Below, piece after piece: positions 26,060 to 34,615 of a DNA stretch of 64,000 nucleotides. The first letter of the stretch is position 1. Each line of letters begins with the position of its first letter. The DNA is from Flavobacteriales bacterium (GTDB lineage Bacteria > Bacteroidota > Bacteroidia > Flavobacteriales_F > PHOS-HE28). A model generated the notes under the pieces. The model was not told where the DNA came from. It did not search any database and saw only the letters and a list, made by a program, of their open reading frames with translations. The DNA is taken from the NCBI GenBank assembly GCA_016717305.1, contig JADKFY010000001.1, forward strand, positions 186,001 through 250,000. Direction: 5' to 3'. The position numbers and the translations under genes are program-made.

Positions 26060-27499
26060 CTACCGAAGAAAGCTTCCCACCCCCAACAACGCGCCATCGT
26101 TGGAAAAGCATTGCAAGCTGTACCTCCCCTTGCTAAGGTGTTCAATACGAATAGTAGCAGAAGCCTTATCGCGCAGAACGACTTTACCTAATTGATCATA
26201 AACCAAAAGTGTTGCGGCTTTTTGTGGAAGGGAAATGTGAAGGACTTCGGTCGCTGGACTTGGAAATAATACAAGCGATCCTGGTTCACCTGTTAGCACA
26301 GGAACACTTGTTTCGGTCGTGATCACAGCAGAGCGGTAACTCAATTGTCCAGTAGCGAGGTTCTCCCATACAAGATGAAAAGTTCCGTTCTGAAAAGCAA
26401 TATCGGGTGTGGATTGTGCGCCCGTTAGGATCACGTTCGCGGTATCGGGTGTGCTGAGACCCGCCCATCCATTTACGCTCCAACGAAAGAGGATCTCTTT
26501 GTTACCCTGAAGATTCTGTTCCCACACAATACCGAGTGTGTCACCTCGGCCAGCAATGCGCGGAAAATTCTGTGTGAGGTTTTGTACCTGCCCACCATGA
26601 ATTGGCGCATTGGAACCAACGTTCAAATCGGTCAATGCGGCACTTCCATAGTAACACTTGGTGCCGTTTGTTGCGCCGGACATCCAAACGTAGCGCATGG
26701 AATCACCAACGATGTAGCCATCCGGTCCGGAAGAAGCGCATGAGTTGAACATCCATCCTGTTTGATCGATCTCCGCTCCTACTGGGAAAGTTGCACCACC
26801 GTCTGTGGATGTGGCGGCCCAGGTCGTTCGCAAATTGTTGTTGTTGTTGCGATACAATGCCACTACCGCTCCATCGCCGGTAATTGCTTGGCCGGTGCAG
26901 CAATCACACACTTCACCTGGAGCATACGGAGCGCTCACCTGCACGGGTGGTCCGTATGTGGTACCGCCATCGGTGCTCCTGCTGACCACATAGCGGGGCA
27001 ATTGCCAGCCCGGATCGAATTCCATGTATTGCACCACAGGGCCTTGTCCGGGTATGTATGCCACTGTCGGGAAACGCGCTTCCAGTCCGGGTAGTGGAGC
27101 AATGCGCGCAGTGTCCGGCCAGGTCTCTCCGCCATCGGTGGATCGTGATGCATACAAGGTTCCAACACCTTGAGCCCCGGTGCTATAGACCACGATCAAC
27201 GTATCACCATGAGCCGCAATGTCGGCACCGGCCCAGCTGGTTGCCCACGGCTGTACGCCGGCGGGTTGAACGATCACTGGTGCAGCGAACCCTGTTCCTG
27301 GATCCGTGCTCACGTACAACGTACTTGGTGGATCACCCCAAACAACGACTGGTCCTTGGGCCGATATGGTCATACGCGGTCGTAATGCTTGGGAATCCAG
27401 AACGCCAATGGTTTGTTGCTCGCTCCAACTGATCTGCTGTGCCTGCAACTGGGTCAGAACAAGGATGGAAATGAAAAGTGTAACTAGGCAACTACGCAT
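26060..27499 (-). CDS. Secreted sialidase-like repeat protein with T9SS sorting domain
   Basis: A 479-residue protein with a signal peptide ending in LQAQ. The body holds several Asp-box (BNR) motifs of the form S-x-D-G-G-x-T-[WFY] (STDGGETW, STDGGTTY, STDGGATF), the mark of a sialidase-type beta propeller, though catalytic arginines and Tyr/Glu pairs were not identified. The last 75 residues are a type A T9SS sorting domain (LVLFPSPATEVLHISL ... KGRYSL). It should be exported through the outer membrane. It is divergent from the MbnP gene. Confidence 0.8.
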   Translation of the reverse strand: MRSCLVTLFISILVLTQLQAQQISWSEQQTIGVLDSQALRPRMTISAQGPVVVWGDPPSTLYVSTDPGTGFAAPVIVQPAGVQPWATSWAGADIAAHGDTLIVVYSTGAQGVGTLYASRSTDGGETWPDTARIAPLPGLEARFPTVAYIPGQGPVVQYMEFDPGWQLPRYVVSRSTDGGTTYGPPVQVSAPYAPGEVCDCCTGQAITGDGAVVALYRNNNNNLRTTWAATSTDGGATFPVGAEIDQTGWMFNSCASSGPDGYIVGDSMRYVWMSGATNGTKCYYGSAALTDLNVGSNAPIHGGQVQNLTQNFPRIAGRGDTLGIVWEQNLQGNKEILFRWSVNGWAGLSTPDTANVILTGAQSTPDIAFQNGTFHLVWENLATGQLSYRSAVITTETSVPVLTGEPGSLVLFPSPATEVLHISLPQKAATLLVYDQLGKVVLRDKASATIRIEHLSKGRYSLQCFSNDGALLGVGSFLR

Positions 27500-27629
27500 A
27501 GGGGTCCAAGGTGTAAAACAATATGGCATGGTCCAGTTGGGTCAATTCCACTGCTGTCCCGTAAATTCGCACATCATTGGAATACAGTCATTTCGGACCT
27601 GCGAAACAAACCTACGTAATTACCAACTC

Positions 27630-28586
27630 ATGATACGGATCACTACGCTCTTATTGACCATTGCCTCATTGACCGTTTCAGCTCAGCAGAACGTGGTGTT
27701 GCAGATCGAGCATTTTCTGGGCGGCGTTCCCTTTGCCAGTAATGTGACCGCACTGAACGGTTATGATGAGGATTTCCGTGCGTCCAGAATGGAGTACTAC
27801 CTGAGCGAATTCACATTGATCCATGATGGTGGCCAGGAAACGAATGTGGATGCAACTTGGGTATTGGTGGATGCGCATGTAATGACGACCGTTCCATTGG
27901 GCAATTTCGATATCACTGCGCTGGAAGCCGTTCGTTTCGGGGTCGGTGTCGATCCTGCGGTAAATCACTTGGACCCTGCGTCCTATGAAGCTTCTCATCC
28001 ACTGGCACCCAAATCACCCAGTATGCATTGGGGTTGGGCCGCAGGGTACCGCTTTCTTGCCATGGAAGGCACGTCGGGGATCAACCTTGCACAATCATAC
28101 GAGATCCATGCATTGGGTGATAATAATTACCTGAAGCAGACCATTCCGACCGCAGGTGTCATGGACGGCGGCGATCTAGTTGTCCAACTGAATGGTGATT
28201 ACGTTGAAGCATTCCGGGAGATGAGCATTGGAAATGGCCCAATTGTTCACGGAGAGACCGGGTTGGCGACCATCGCCCTTCGAAATTTCAGGGACCATGT
28301 TTTCACATCCATCGAAGGCAACGGTCCGGTCGGAATGGACGAATTGAACAAAGATCTCTTGGTCGTGTATCCCAATCCCACCACCGATCAAGTCCGTATA
28401 TCTACCACCGGTGTTGTCGGCTACGATGAAGTGCGTGTGCTGGATGCACAGGGCAAGTTGGTACAGAGCACACCGTTCACCACAGGAAAAGCAATTGATG
28501 TTGCCCTACCGATCTCCGGTGTGTACCAAGTTTCTCTCCTACAGAAGGGAACGGTGGTCGCACGCCGAACGGTGGTGAAGCAGTAA
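27630..28586 (+). CDS. MbnP-like copper-binding protein with T9SS sorting domain
   Basis: A 318-residue protein: signal peptide (to SAQ), an MbnP-type domain (about residues 20-225) and a C-terminal T9SS type A sorting domain (VVYPNPTTDQV onwards). The MbnP pattern is seen in VVLQIEHFLGGVPF with H28, the M132-H133-W134-G-W136 cluster, and YEIHALG with H160. In the methanotroph MbnP a Trp is turned into kynurenine by the diheme enzyme MbnH and the protein binds copper. Two MbnH-type genes follow, the first overlapping by one base, which fits that pairing. Start chosen for the signal peptide; the longer open frame is spurious. Confidence 0.82.
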   Translation: MIRITTLLLTIASLTVSAQQNVVLQIEHFLGGVPFASNVTALNGYDEDFRASRMEYYLSEFTLIHDGGQETNVDATWVLVDAHVMTTVPLGNFDITALEAVRFGVGVDPAVNHLDPASYEASHPLAPKSPSMHWGWAAGYRFLAMEGTSGINLAQSYEIHALGDNNYLKQTIPTAGVMDGGDLVVQLNGDYVEAFREMSIGNGPIVHGETGLATIALRNFRDHVFTSIEGNGPVGMDELNKDLLVVYPNPTTDQVRISTTGVVGYDEVRVLDAQGKLVQSTPFTTGKAIDVALPISGVYQVSLLQKGTVVARRTVVKQ

Positions 28587-29692
28587 TGATGAAAATCGGT
28601 TTTGTGGGTTTGCTCACGATCGGTGTCTGTGCTGCCATGGTCATGGCCCTTGGTGCTTGTCGGCACGACGACCCGGTCATCGAGGAGTTGGTGGGCTATG
28701 ATGGTTCTCCTTATTCGTTTTCGTACGGAGCTTTCCCTGCGCCAGCCATCGCATCAGATAACGCACTCACTGTGCAAGGCGTGAAATTGGGTCGAATGCT
28801 GTTCTACGAAACCGCTCTTTCGTTGGACGGCAACATGTCTTGTGCCAGTTGCCACCGCCAAGAACATGCGTTCTCTGATACAACGAGGTTCTCCATCGGC
28901 GTCCATGGACTTCCCGGAAAACGCCAGGCAATGGGAGTTTTCAATATGGCGTGGAACGAGAACAATTTCTTTTGGGATGGCCGTGCCGAACTGCTTCGCG
29001 ATCAGTCCCTGAAACCGATCCAGGATAGTTTGGAAATGGCCGAGACGCTCGATCATGTGGTGTCCAAGTTGAATGGGATGCAGGCCTATCGTGATCAGTT
29101 CACACGTGCGTTCGGGTCGGATGAGATCACCCCGCTCAAGATGTCGCTGGCCATGGAACAATTCATGAACAGCATCGTTTCCGTGGAGAGCAAATATGAT
29201 CGGTACCTGACAGGAGCGGCAGCACTTACGGAAAGTGAGGACCGTGGACGCGAATTGTTCTTTGCGGAGTACAACCAGTTCTTTCCTGATGAGAGCGGCG
29301 CGGATTGTGCGCATTGCCATTCCCCGAAGAATTTTGAGAACGACCAGTACATGAACAACGGTTTGGAAAGCGACGCAAGTTTGTTGGACGTAGGGCGCCT
29401 GTCCGTGACCAATGATCCTGCGGACCGTGGTAAGATGAAGGTGCCTTCGTTGCGGAACGTCGCACTCACCGCTCCCTATATGCACGATGGCCGCTTCTCC
29501 ACGTTGGAGGAAGTGCTCGACCACTACAACTCCGGACTTGTCGCTTCCAGCACCTTGGATCCCGAATTGGAAAACACACGAGGCACCGGCTTGATGCTTT
29601 CCGATCAGGATAAGCAGGACATCATCGCCTTCTTGCATACCCTAACGGACGAAGTGCTTCCGACGCGTTCGGAATTCTCCGATCCCTTCTGA
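28586..29692 (+). CDS. Diheme cytochrome c peroxidase / MbnH-like lipoprotein
   Basis: A 368-residue lipoprotein (lipobox ALGAC) with two haem c sites, C86-ASC-H90 and C241-AHC-H245, and the family block APYMHDGRFSTLEEVLDHYN. This is the bacterial cytochrome c peroxidase/MauG superfamily. Overlap with the MbnP gene (TAATG) suggests it is an MbnH-type enzyme that oxidises a Trp of MbnP, not a plain peroxidase; the sequence alone cannot prove which. Confidence 0.85.
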   Translation: MMKIGFVGLLTIGVCAAMVMALGACRHDDPVIEELVGYDGSPYSFSYGAFPAPAIASDNALTVQGVKLGRMLFYETALSLDGNMSCASCHRQEHAFSDTTRFSIGVHGLPGKRQAMGVFNMAWNENNFFWDGRAELLRDQSLKPIQDSLEMAETLDHVVSKLNGMQAYRDQFTRAFGSDEITPLKMSLAMEQFMNSIVSVESKYDRYLTGAAALTESEDRGRELFFAEYNQFFPDESGADCAHCHSPKNFENDQYMNNGLESDASLLDVGRLSVTNDPADRGKMKVPSLRNVALTAPYMHDGRFSTLEEVLDHYNSGLVASSTLDPELENTRGTGLMLSDQDKQDIIAFLHTLTDEVLPTRSEFSDPF

Positions 29693-29723
29693 ACGTGGAA
29701 CAAGCCCCACCTTTGTAACGAAG

Positions 29724-30746
29724 ATGGGTCGTTCATCGTTTTGTCGGTATAGCTGTTTGCTCGGTGGTCTTGTCCTGTTGGTCGCGTGTTTGCGCAAGGA
29801 TGTTCGCACCCCGGTGGCGCGCTTGAACGCATCGAACTTCGCCTTTCCGGAAGTTCCCTATACATTGGAGAACCAGTACACGCCCGAACGGTTCGCTTTG
29901 GGCAAGAAGCTGTTCTTCGATCCCATCCTATCGATAGATTCTACCTTGAGTTGTGCGAGTTGTCATAAACCGTCCTTGGCATTTTCGGACAGTGTTCCAT
30001 TCAGCCCCGGTGTCATGGGCAGACCCGGAACGCGCAATGCACCTTCATTGGCAAATGTGGCATTCCACCCCTATTTCTTGAAGGAAGGAGGCGTGCCCAC
30101 GTTGGAGATGCAAGTGCTTGTACCCATCCAGGAGCACAACGAATTCGCGCACAACATCGTGGACATTGCCGAACAACTCAAGAAGCAACCAGTGTACGTA
30201 AGCATGTGCCAAGATGCTTATGGTAGGGCACCGGATGCGTTCACGATCACACGTGCATTGGGTGTTTTCGAACGCGCATTGATCAGCAACAACAGTTCAT
30301 TCGACCGCTACGTGCAAGGAGATAACACTGCCATGAGCAAGAAGGCGCTAAAGGGCACGAACCTTTTCTTCTCGGACCGGGTCGGATGCACCAACTGCCA
30401 TTCCGGACCGAACTTCACCCAATACGCATTCGAGACGAACCGATCAGATACCACGGATGGTGATATAGGTCGCATTCGCTTTTCAAAGATCCCAGCGGAC
30501 CGCTTCCACTTCAAGGTCCCGTCCTTACGGAACGTGGAATTGACCGCACCCTATATGCACGATGGCCGACTTGCCACGCTGGAAGATGTAGTGGAACATT
30601 ACAATGGCGGCGGTCATTCCCGCGCTGCACCCAACGATAAGATCAAGCCGTTGGGTCTTTCGAAGCATGAAGTCGTTGAACTTGTTGCCTTCCTACATTC
30701 ACTTACCGATACGCTTTTTGTTCAGGACCCGCGTTGGGAGTATTAG
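29724..30746 (+). CDS. Second diheme cytochrome c peroxidase / MbnH-like lipoprotein
   Basis: A 340-residue lipoprotein (lipobox LLVAC, C22) with haem sites C77-ASC-H81 and CTNCHSG, and the same APYMHDGRLATLEDVVEHYN block. It is a diverged paralogue of the gene 31 nt upstream, with a shorter N-terminus and GVMGRPGTRNAPSLANVAF, a sequence more like classic cytochrome c peroxidases. Two such enzymes for one MbnP suggests division of labour, for example electron transfer and modification. Confidence 0.85.
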   Translation: MGRSSFCRYSCLLGGLVLLVACLRKDVRTPVARLNASNFAFPEVPYTLENQYTPERFALGKKLFFDPILSIDSTLSCASCHKPSLAFSDSVPFSPGVMGRPGTRNAPSLANVAFHPYFLKEGGVPTLEMQVLVPIQEHNEFAHNIVDIAEQLKKQPVYVSMCQDAYGRAPDAFTITRALGVFERALISNNSSFDRYVQGDNTAMSKKALKGTNLFFSDRVGCTNCHSGPNFTQYAFETNRSDTTDGDIGRIRFSKIPADRFHFKVPSLRNVELTAPYMHDGRLATLEDVVEHYNGGGHSRAAPNDKIKPLGLSKHEVVELVAFLHSLTDTLFVQDPRWEY

Positions 30747-30875
30747 GAATTGGCTTCGTAGGCTAGCGTGGGTGTTGGACTGCTCCACGGGTAAGGATCG
30801 AGGTCCGTTACTGTTCTCGAGATATAGGTGATCAGCGATAGAATGCTGCTCTTTACTTTCAGCCTCTGCGATCAG

Positions 30876-31157
30876 ATGCTTAGGCCCATCCTCGTTGCCC
30901 TCATCGGCATGTTCTTTGCGGGCATCACCGCAATGATCGCCAAGCTGGGCATGAAGCATGCGAGCGGCGATGTCGCTCTGGAGTGGATCAACTCACTTGC
31001 TTTCCGACAGGTCCCTGAATTGAAATTGCTCACCAAGAACGATCTGCTCTTTCTCTTCCTTTCGGGTTTCACCCCGTTCATCTCTTGGCTGTTCTATTAC
31101 CGCGCTATGAAGGAAGGAAGCGTTCGCATTGTTTTCCGCTATCGACAAGGCGAGTAA
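30876..31157 (+). pseudogene. EamA-type (DMT) permease, N-terminal remnant
   Basis: The frame shows the start of an EamA transporter: VALIGMFFAGITAMIAKLG and, after a gap of about 20 missing residues, LLTKNDLLFLFLSGFTPF and SWLFYYRAMKEGSV. A one-base shift then leads into AIDKAS, the next family motif, in another frame, after which the homology ends at about 31156 where a copy of a 30-bp repeat begins. The second half of the gene is absent. A dead fragment. Confidence 0.7.
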
Positions 31158-31158
31158 T

Positions 31159-31188
31159 TTCATGTCCGAAAGCTATGGTGCTGATCTT
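31159..31188 (+). repeat. 30-bp direct repeat, copy A
   Basis: 28 of 30 bases match the copy at 34461-34490. On the minus strand the repeat reads as the upstream region and ATG of a response regulator. Here the ATG is followed by codons for M-K-L-L and then unrelated sequence, so a regulator gene seems to have been cut off after its first few codons and joined to the EamA remnant. Confidence 0.7.
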
Positions 31189-31361
31189 TTCGGATCTTGT
31201 GCGGAAGGATCTGTAGGCTTTCCCTGTTTTCGCAATCCTAAGCTGGTCCCCGGGTGTAGCCCTGTCGTGCGATGGGGTGCAGGCGGACTTGTAGAAGGTA
31301 GGCCCACGACCTGCTGATGGATGTCTGCTTCGGTCCGATATGGCCCGGTTATCTTAGGCCC

Positions 31362-32132
31362 ATGGTCAGGTCGCAAACCGTGCGTGCTTTTGTGGAAGAG
31401 GTCGGTGACATTGCCAGTTTCACCGGTCGCTTTTTCCGCGAGGTGTTCCGACCTCGTTACGAGTGGGCGGAACTGCTGCGGCAGTCCTTCATCAACGGTT
31501 ATCGATCACTGCCCCTGGTTGCAGTAACTGCGTTCATCATGGGTTTGGTGCTTACCGTACAAAGTCGGCCTACGCTGGAGCGTTTCGGGGCAGAAAGCAT
31601 GTTGCCGCTCATGGTGGCCATCTCCGTAGTGCGTGAGATCGGACCGGTGATCACAGCACTCATTTGCGCAGGCAAGATAGGGTCGAGCATCGGCGCCGAA
31701 CTGGGCTCCATGAAAGTGACCGAACAGATCGACGCCATGGAAGTGAGCGGCACAAATCCCTTCAAATACTTGGTCGTTACACGGGTGGTGAGCACCACGC
31801 TCATGGTCCCTGTGCTTGTGGTGTTCGCCGATGCGATCGCGATCTATGCGTCCTACATCGGCGTTAATATCAAGGGGTCGGTGAGCTGGTCCCTTTTCCA
31901 CCAACAGGTCTTTGATTCCCTTGTGTTCGCCGATTTTCTTCCCGCTTTCATCAAGTCCTTCTTTTTCGGTTTTGCGATCGGTATCGTGGGGTGTTACAAA
32001 GGCTTCAATACGAAGAACGGCACAGAGGGTGTTGGACAAGCCTCCCACAGTTCAGTGGTCGTGGCCTCGTTGGTGATCTTCGTCATCGACCTCATAGCCG
32101 TGCAGATCACGGATATTCTGGGCTATAACTGA
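31362..32132 (+). CDS. mlaE: ABC transporter permease, MlaE family
   Basis: Membrane subunit of the MCE-type phospholipid transporter that keeps outer-membrane lipid asymmetry. From the chosen ATG the protein has 256 residues, five or six membrane helices, and family motifs GLVLTVQSRPTLERFGAE, REIGPVITALICAGKIGSSIGAELGSMKVTEQIDAM and GCYKGFNT. An in-frame ATG at 31317 would add 15 residues that do not look native. mlaF follows 1 nt later and mlaD overlaps mlaF. Confidence 0.9.
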   Translation: MVRSQTVRAFVEEVGDIASFTGRFFREVFRPRYEWAELLRQSFINGYRSLPLVAVTAFIMGLVLTVQSRPTLERFGAESMLPLMVAISVVREIGPVITALICAGKIGSSIGAELGSMKVTEQIDAMEVSGTNPFKYLVVTRVVSTTLMVPVLVVFADAIAIYASYIGVNIKGSVSWSLFHQQVFDSLVFADFLPAFIKSFFFGFAIGIVGCYKGFNTKNGTEGVGQASHSSVVVASLVIFVIDLIAVQITDILGYN

Positions 32133-32133
32133 G

Positions 32134-32913
32134 ATGGAGAAACCCGCACATGGCATCGAACGGCCGCTGGTCATAGGCGAAGAAGTGGTGGTCCGCATCC
32201 GTGGGTTGAAAAAGGCATTCGGTACGAACCACGTGCTTCGGGGGTTCGACATGGACCTTCACCAAGGGGAGAACGTGATGGTGTTGGGGAAGTCCGGATC
32301 CGGTAAGAGCGTACTGATCAAATGCATCATCGGTTTGTTGGAACCGGATGCAGGCATCGTGGACGTGCTAGGTCAGGATATGCTGGCTTTGGAACATGAG
32401 GCGCTGGACAAGATGCGTGTGCGGATCGGCTTCCTGTTCCAGAGCAATGCGCTCTACGATAGCATGACGGTGCGCGAAAACCTGGAGTTCCCCATGCGCC
32501 GGCATATGGTGAAGATGAATACTGCTGAGCGCCAAGAGCGCGTGATGCGCGCACTTGCGGACGTGGGCCTGGAACATACCGTGGACCTGATGCCCAGCGA
32601 ATTGTCCGGTGGCATGCGCAAACGCATAGGTCTGGCGCGCACCCTGATCATGCGCCCGGAGATCGTGCTCTATGACGAACCCACTACAGGACTGGACCCG
32701 ATAACCAGTCGCGAGATCGTGGAACTGATGCTCGACCTGCAAAGGGAGTACGGCACCTCATCCATACTGATCTCACACGATCTGAATGTTGCGAAGTTGG
32801 CGGCCAATCAGGTGATCGTGCTTCACGAAGGCACCGCGCACGCCCAAGGTACCTACGAACAATTGATGCATTCCACGGATCCAGTGGTGCGTCGTTTCTT
32901 TGATTCATTATAA
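32134..32913 (+). CDS. mlaF: ABC transporter ATP-binding protein, MlaF family
   Basis: A 259-residue ATPase with Walker A GKSGSGKS, Q-loop (LFQSNALYDSMTVREN), signature LSGGMRKRIGLART, Walker B IVLYDEPTTGLDP and the H-loop (LISHDLN). The sequence around the signature is typical of the MlaF branch. Drives MlaE-dependent lipid movement. Its stop overlaps the mlaD ATG by one base (TAATG). Confidence 0.93.
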   Translation: MEKPAHGIERPLVIGEEVVVRIRGLKKAFGTNHVLRGFDMDLHQGENVMVLGKSGSGKSVLIKCIIGLLEPDAGIVDVLGQDMLALEHEALDKMRVRIGFLFQSNALYDSMTVRENLEFPMRRHMVKMNTAERQERVMRALADVGLEHTVDLMPSELSGGMRKRIGLARTLIMRPEIVLYDEPTTGLDPITSREIVELMLDLQREYGTSSILISHDLNVAKLAANQVIVLHEGTAHAQGTYEQLMHSTDPVVRRFFDSL

Positions 32914-33875
32914 TGGCGGAAGAGAGATCACAACGATCCAAATTGGGACTGTTCGTTTTGGGTGGAACGGTATTGCTCGTACTCGCCCTCTACTTGATGG
33001 GAACCCGAAAGGACCTCTTTTCCCGCTCGATCACCATAAGCTCCGATCTTCGAGAAGTGGGCGGCTTGCGGACGGGCAACAACGTGCGTTATGCAGGGAT
33101 CGATGTAGGCACAGTGGATGCGATCGAGATCATCAACGACACCATCGTGCGGGTGTACATGAACATTCGCATGGACGATGCGGAACATATTCGAACAAAC
33201 GCCTTGGCCAGTGTGGGCACAGATGGACTTATCGGCAATAAACTGGTGAACCTTTTATCCGGTGAAGGAAGTGGAACGCCAGTCAGTGATGGCGATGCGA
33301 TCCGTTCCGTACCAAGTTTGGACACGGATGCGATGATCCGCACATTGGATCGTACCAACGGAAATCTCGCCGCGATCACCGACGACCTCAGGCAAGTGTC
33401 CGCAAGGCTGAACGACCCTAACAACCTCGTGGGCATGTTGACGGATACCTCCATGGGCGGTGTCATTCGCGAAGCCGTGTACCAGCTCAACGCCGCTGCT
33501 GGAAACGCCCGCGCATTGACAGAAGGAGTGAATTCCATCGTGGCCGATGTGGAAGGTGGAAAAGGTGCGCTCGGCGTTCTGCTGGCCGATGATGCCGCGG
33601 AAGCGGATGTACGCCGGATGTTGAGCGAACTGCACACCGCCTCAGACACGTTGGGCCTTGCCATCGGTCGTATCGATCGTTTCAGCCGATCCCTTGAAAG
33701 CGACAAAGGGCTGGTGCATACGCTCGTTCGTGATACAGCACTCGCCAACGATGTGCAGCGGATGATGACCCGCCTCGATACCACTACCCTGCTGCTGAAT
33801 GAAGACCTGCGCGCCTTGCAGCGTAATTGGTTGCTGCGGAAATACTTCAAGGAGAAGGAGAAGCAGGCGAAGTAG
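32913..33875 (+). CDS. mlaD: MCE-domain protein, MlaD family
   Basis: A 320-residue protein with one N-terminal membrane helix (LGLFVLGGTVLLVLALYLMG), an MCE domain (about residues 35-115: SDLREVGGLRTGNNVRYAGIDVGTVDAIEI), then a helical tail rich in Ala, Asp and Leu that should form the lipid tunnel or coiled region. It binds lipid in the periplasm for the MlaE-MlaF transporter upstream. Confidence 0.9.
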   Translation: MAEERSQRSKLGLFVLGGTVLLVLALYLMGTRKDLFSRSITISSDLREVGGLRTGNNVRYAGIDVGTVDAIEIINDTIVRVYMNIRMDDAEHIRTNALASVGTDGLIGNKLVNLLSGEGSGTPVSDGDAIRSVPSLDTDAMIRTLDRTNGNLAAITDDLRQVSARLNDPNNLVGMLTDTSMGGVIREAVYQLNAAAGNARALTEGVNSIVADVEGGKGALGVLLADDAAEADVRRMLSELHTASDTLGLAIGRIDRFSRSLESDKGLVHTLVRDTALANDVQRMMTRLDTTTLLLNEDLRALQRNWLLRKYFKEKEKQAK

Positions 33876-34028
33876 TTACGTCCACCTCCGTTCGGTCACG
33901 TAGCGATCGATCGGCAACCCACTCCTCAAAAGCGACCATGCTTTCGGGTCGTCGCCGGCGAAGGCATCGTGCATCGAAGTGAACGAGCGCCAAGGATCGT
34001 AAAGAGCCTTTTCAAGGGACAAGATCAT
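33876..34028 (-). CDS. Small open frame, possible C-terminal gene remnant
   Basis: A 50-residue frame (YDPWRSFTSMHDAFAGDD ... IDRYVTERRW) that begins right after the mlaD stop on the other strand. The composition looks like real protein but I do not recognise it. It lies downstream of the collapsed histidine kinase remnant and may be another leftover of the same event. A run of eight A/T separates the two. Confidence 0.25.
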   Translation of the reverse strand: MILSLEKALYDPWRSFTSMHDAFAGDDPKAWSLLRSGLPIDRYVTERRWT

Positions 34029-34072
34029 GATCGCAAAAAAAAGCGGACACGAACCTGTGCAGAATCTGATGA

Positions 34073-34466
34073 TTAGGGCCTCTTGGAGACCACCACTGCA
34101 TGCTCGCCGCCACCTTCCGTGTAACGCAGTTCAAGGCCAGCACTGTCGCAGGCTTCTTTCACCATGCTCAAACCCAATCCGTTGCCAACGCTGCTGGGAT
34201 CGTCTTTGGCGAAGCGGTCGAAAAGGTTTTCTGGGGACCGGCCCGCTGTTGGATAGGACGAAGCTGTCGTGCACAATACGCGCATTGATGGAACCATCTT
34301 GGAGGTTGTGTTGTACGGCGTTGCGCAAGAGATCGGAAACGGCCAATTAGCGGGCAAAGGGTGCGGAAAGTCCTTGACCACTTACATTACGTAGCCCTGA
34401 TCATGCAAATACGAGAGTACGGAACGCCGCAGCTCGGGTTCATCTTCGATCAAAAGCACTTTCATG
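34073..34466 (-). pseudogene. Collapsed two-component pair: response regulator start joined to histidine kinase end
   Basis: The minus strand begins with 26 codons of a response regulator (MKVLLIEDEPELRRSVLSYL) and then a stop. Directly after come pieces of a histidine kinase catalytic domain in two frames: SDLLRNAVQHN and VLSNSGPV in one, then NLFDRFAKDDPSSVGNGLGLSMVKEACDSA in the next. The order regulator-kinase is the usual operon order, so a deletion of perhaps 1.5-2 kb has removed most of both genes, plus at least one frameshift. Not functional. Confidence 0.8.
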
Positions 34467-34490
34467 TCCGAAAGCTATAGTGTTGATCTT
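34461..34490 (+). repeat. 30-bp direct repeat, copy B
   Basis: Matches 31159-31188 in 28 of 30 positions. It covers the ATG and upstream region of the response-regulator remnant; on the minus strand a TTG-N21-TAGCTTTC promoter-like pair lies across it. Copy A has an extra 10-base TTCGGATCTT after the repeat. Confidence 0.7.
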
Positions 34491-34615
34491 GTGCGGCGCA
34501 AGAACAATGTCTTCCGTTGATCATCACGGCCGCTCAAGCGCTGGATCCTCACATTTCGTTCGGTTTCCCAACAACCATTTCGCCAGCTCCTTGCCGAACG
34601 CCAAAGCTTGCAGCA
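34491..34615. other. Gap with a possible gene-end remnant
   Basis: No full gene is seen between the repeat and the SdiA-regulated-like gene. On the minus strand about 30 codons read VLQALAFGKELAKWLLGNR and end in two stops; this looks like the C-terminus of a lost gene but cannot be assigned. Confidence 0.25.

Noticed and set aside
31129..31317. 62-codon open frame before mlaE
   Set aside because: Its first codons are the AIDKAS piece of the EamA remnant; the rest is repeat and intergenic sequence.
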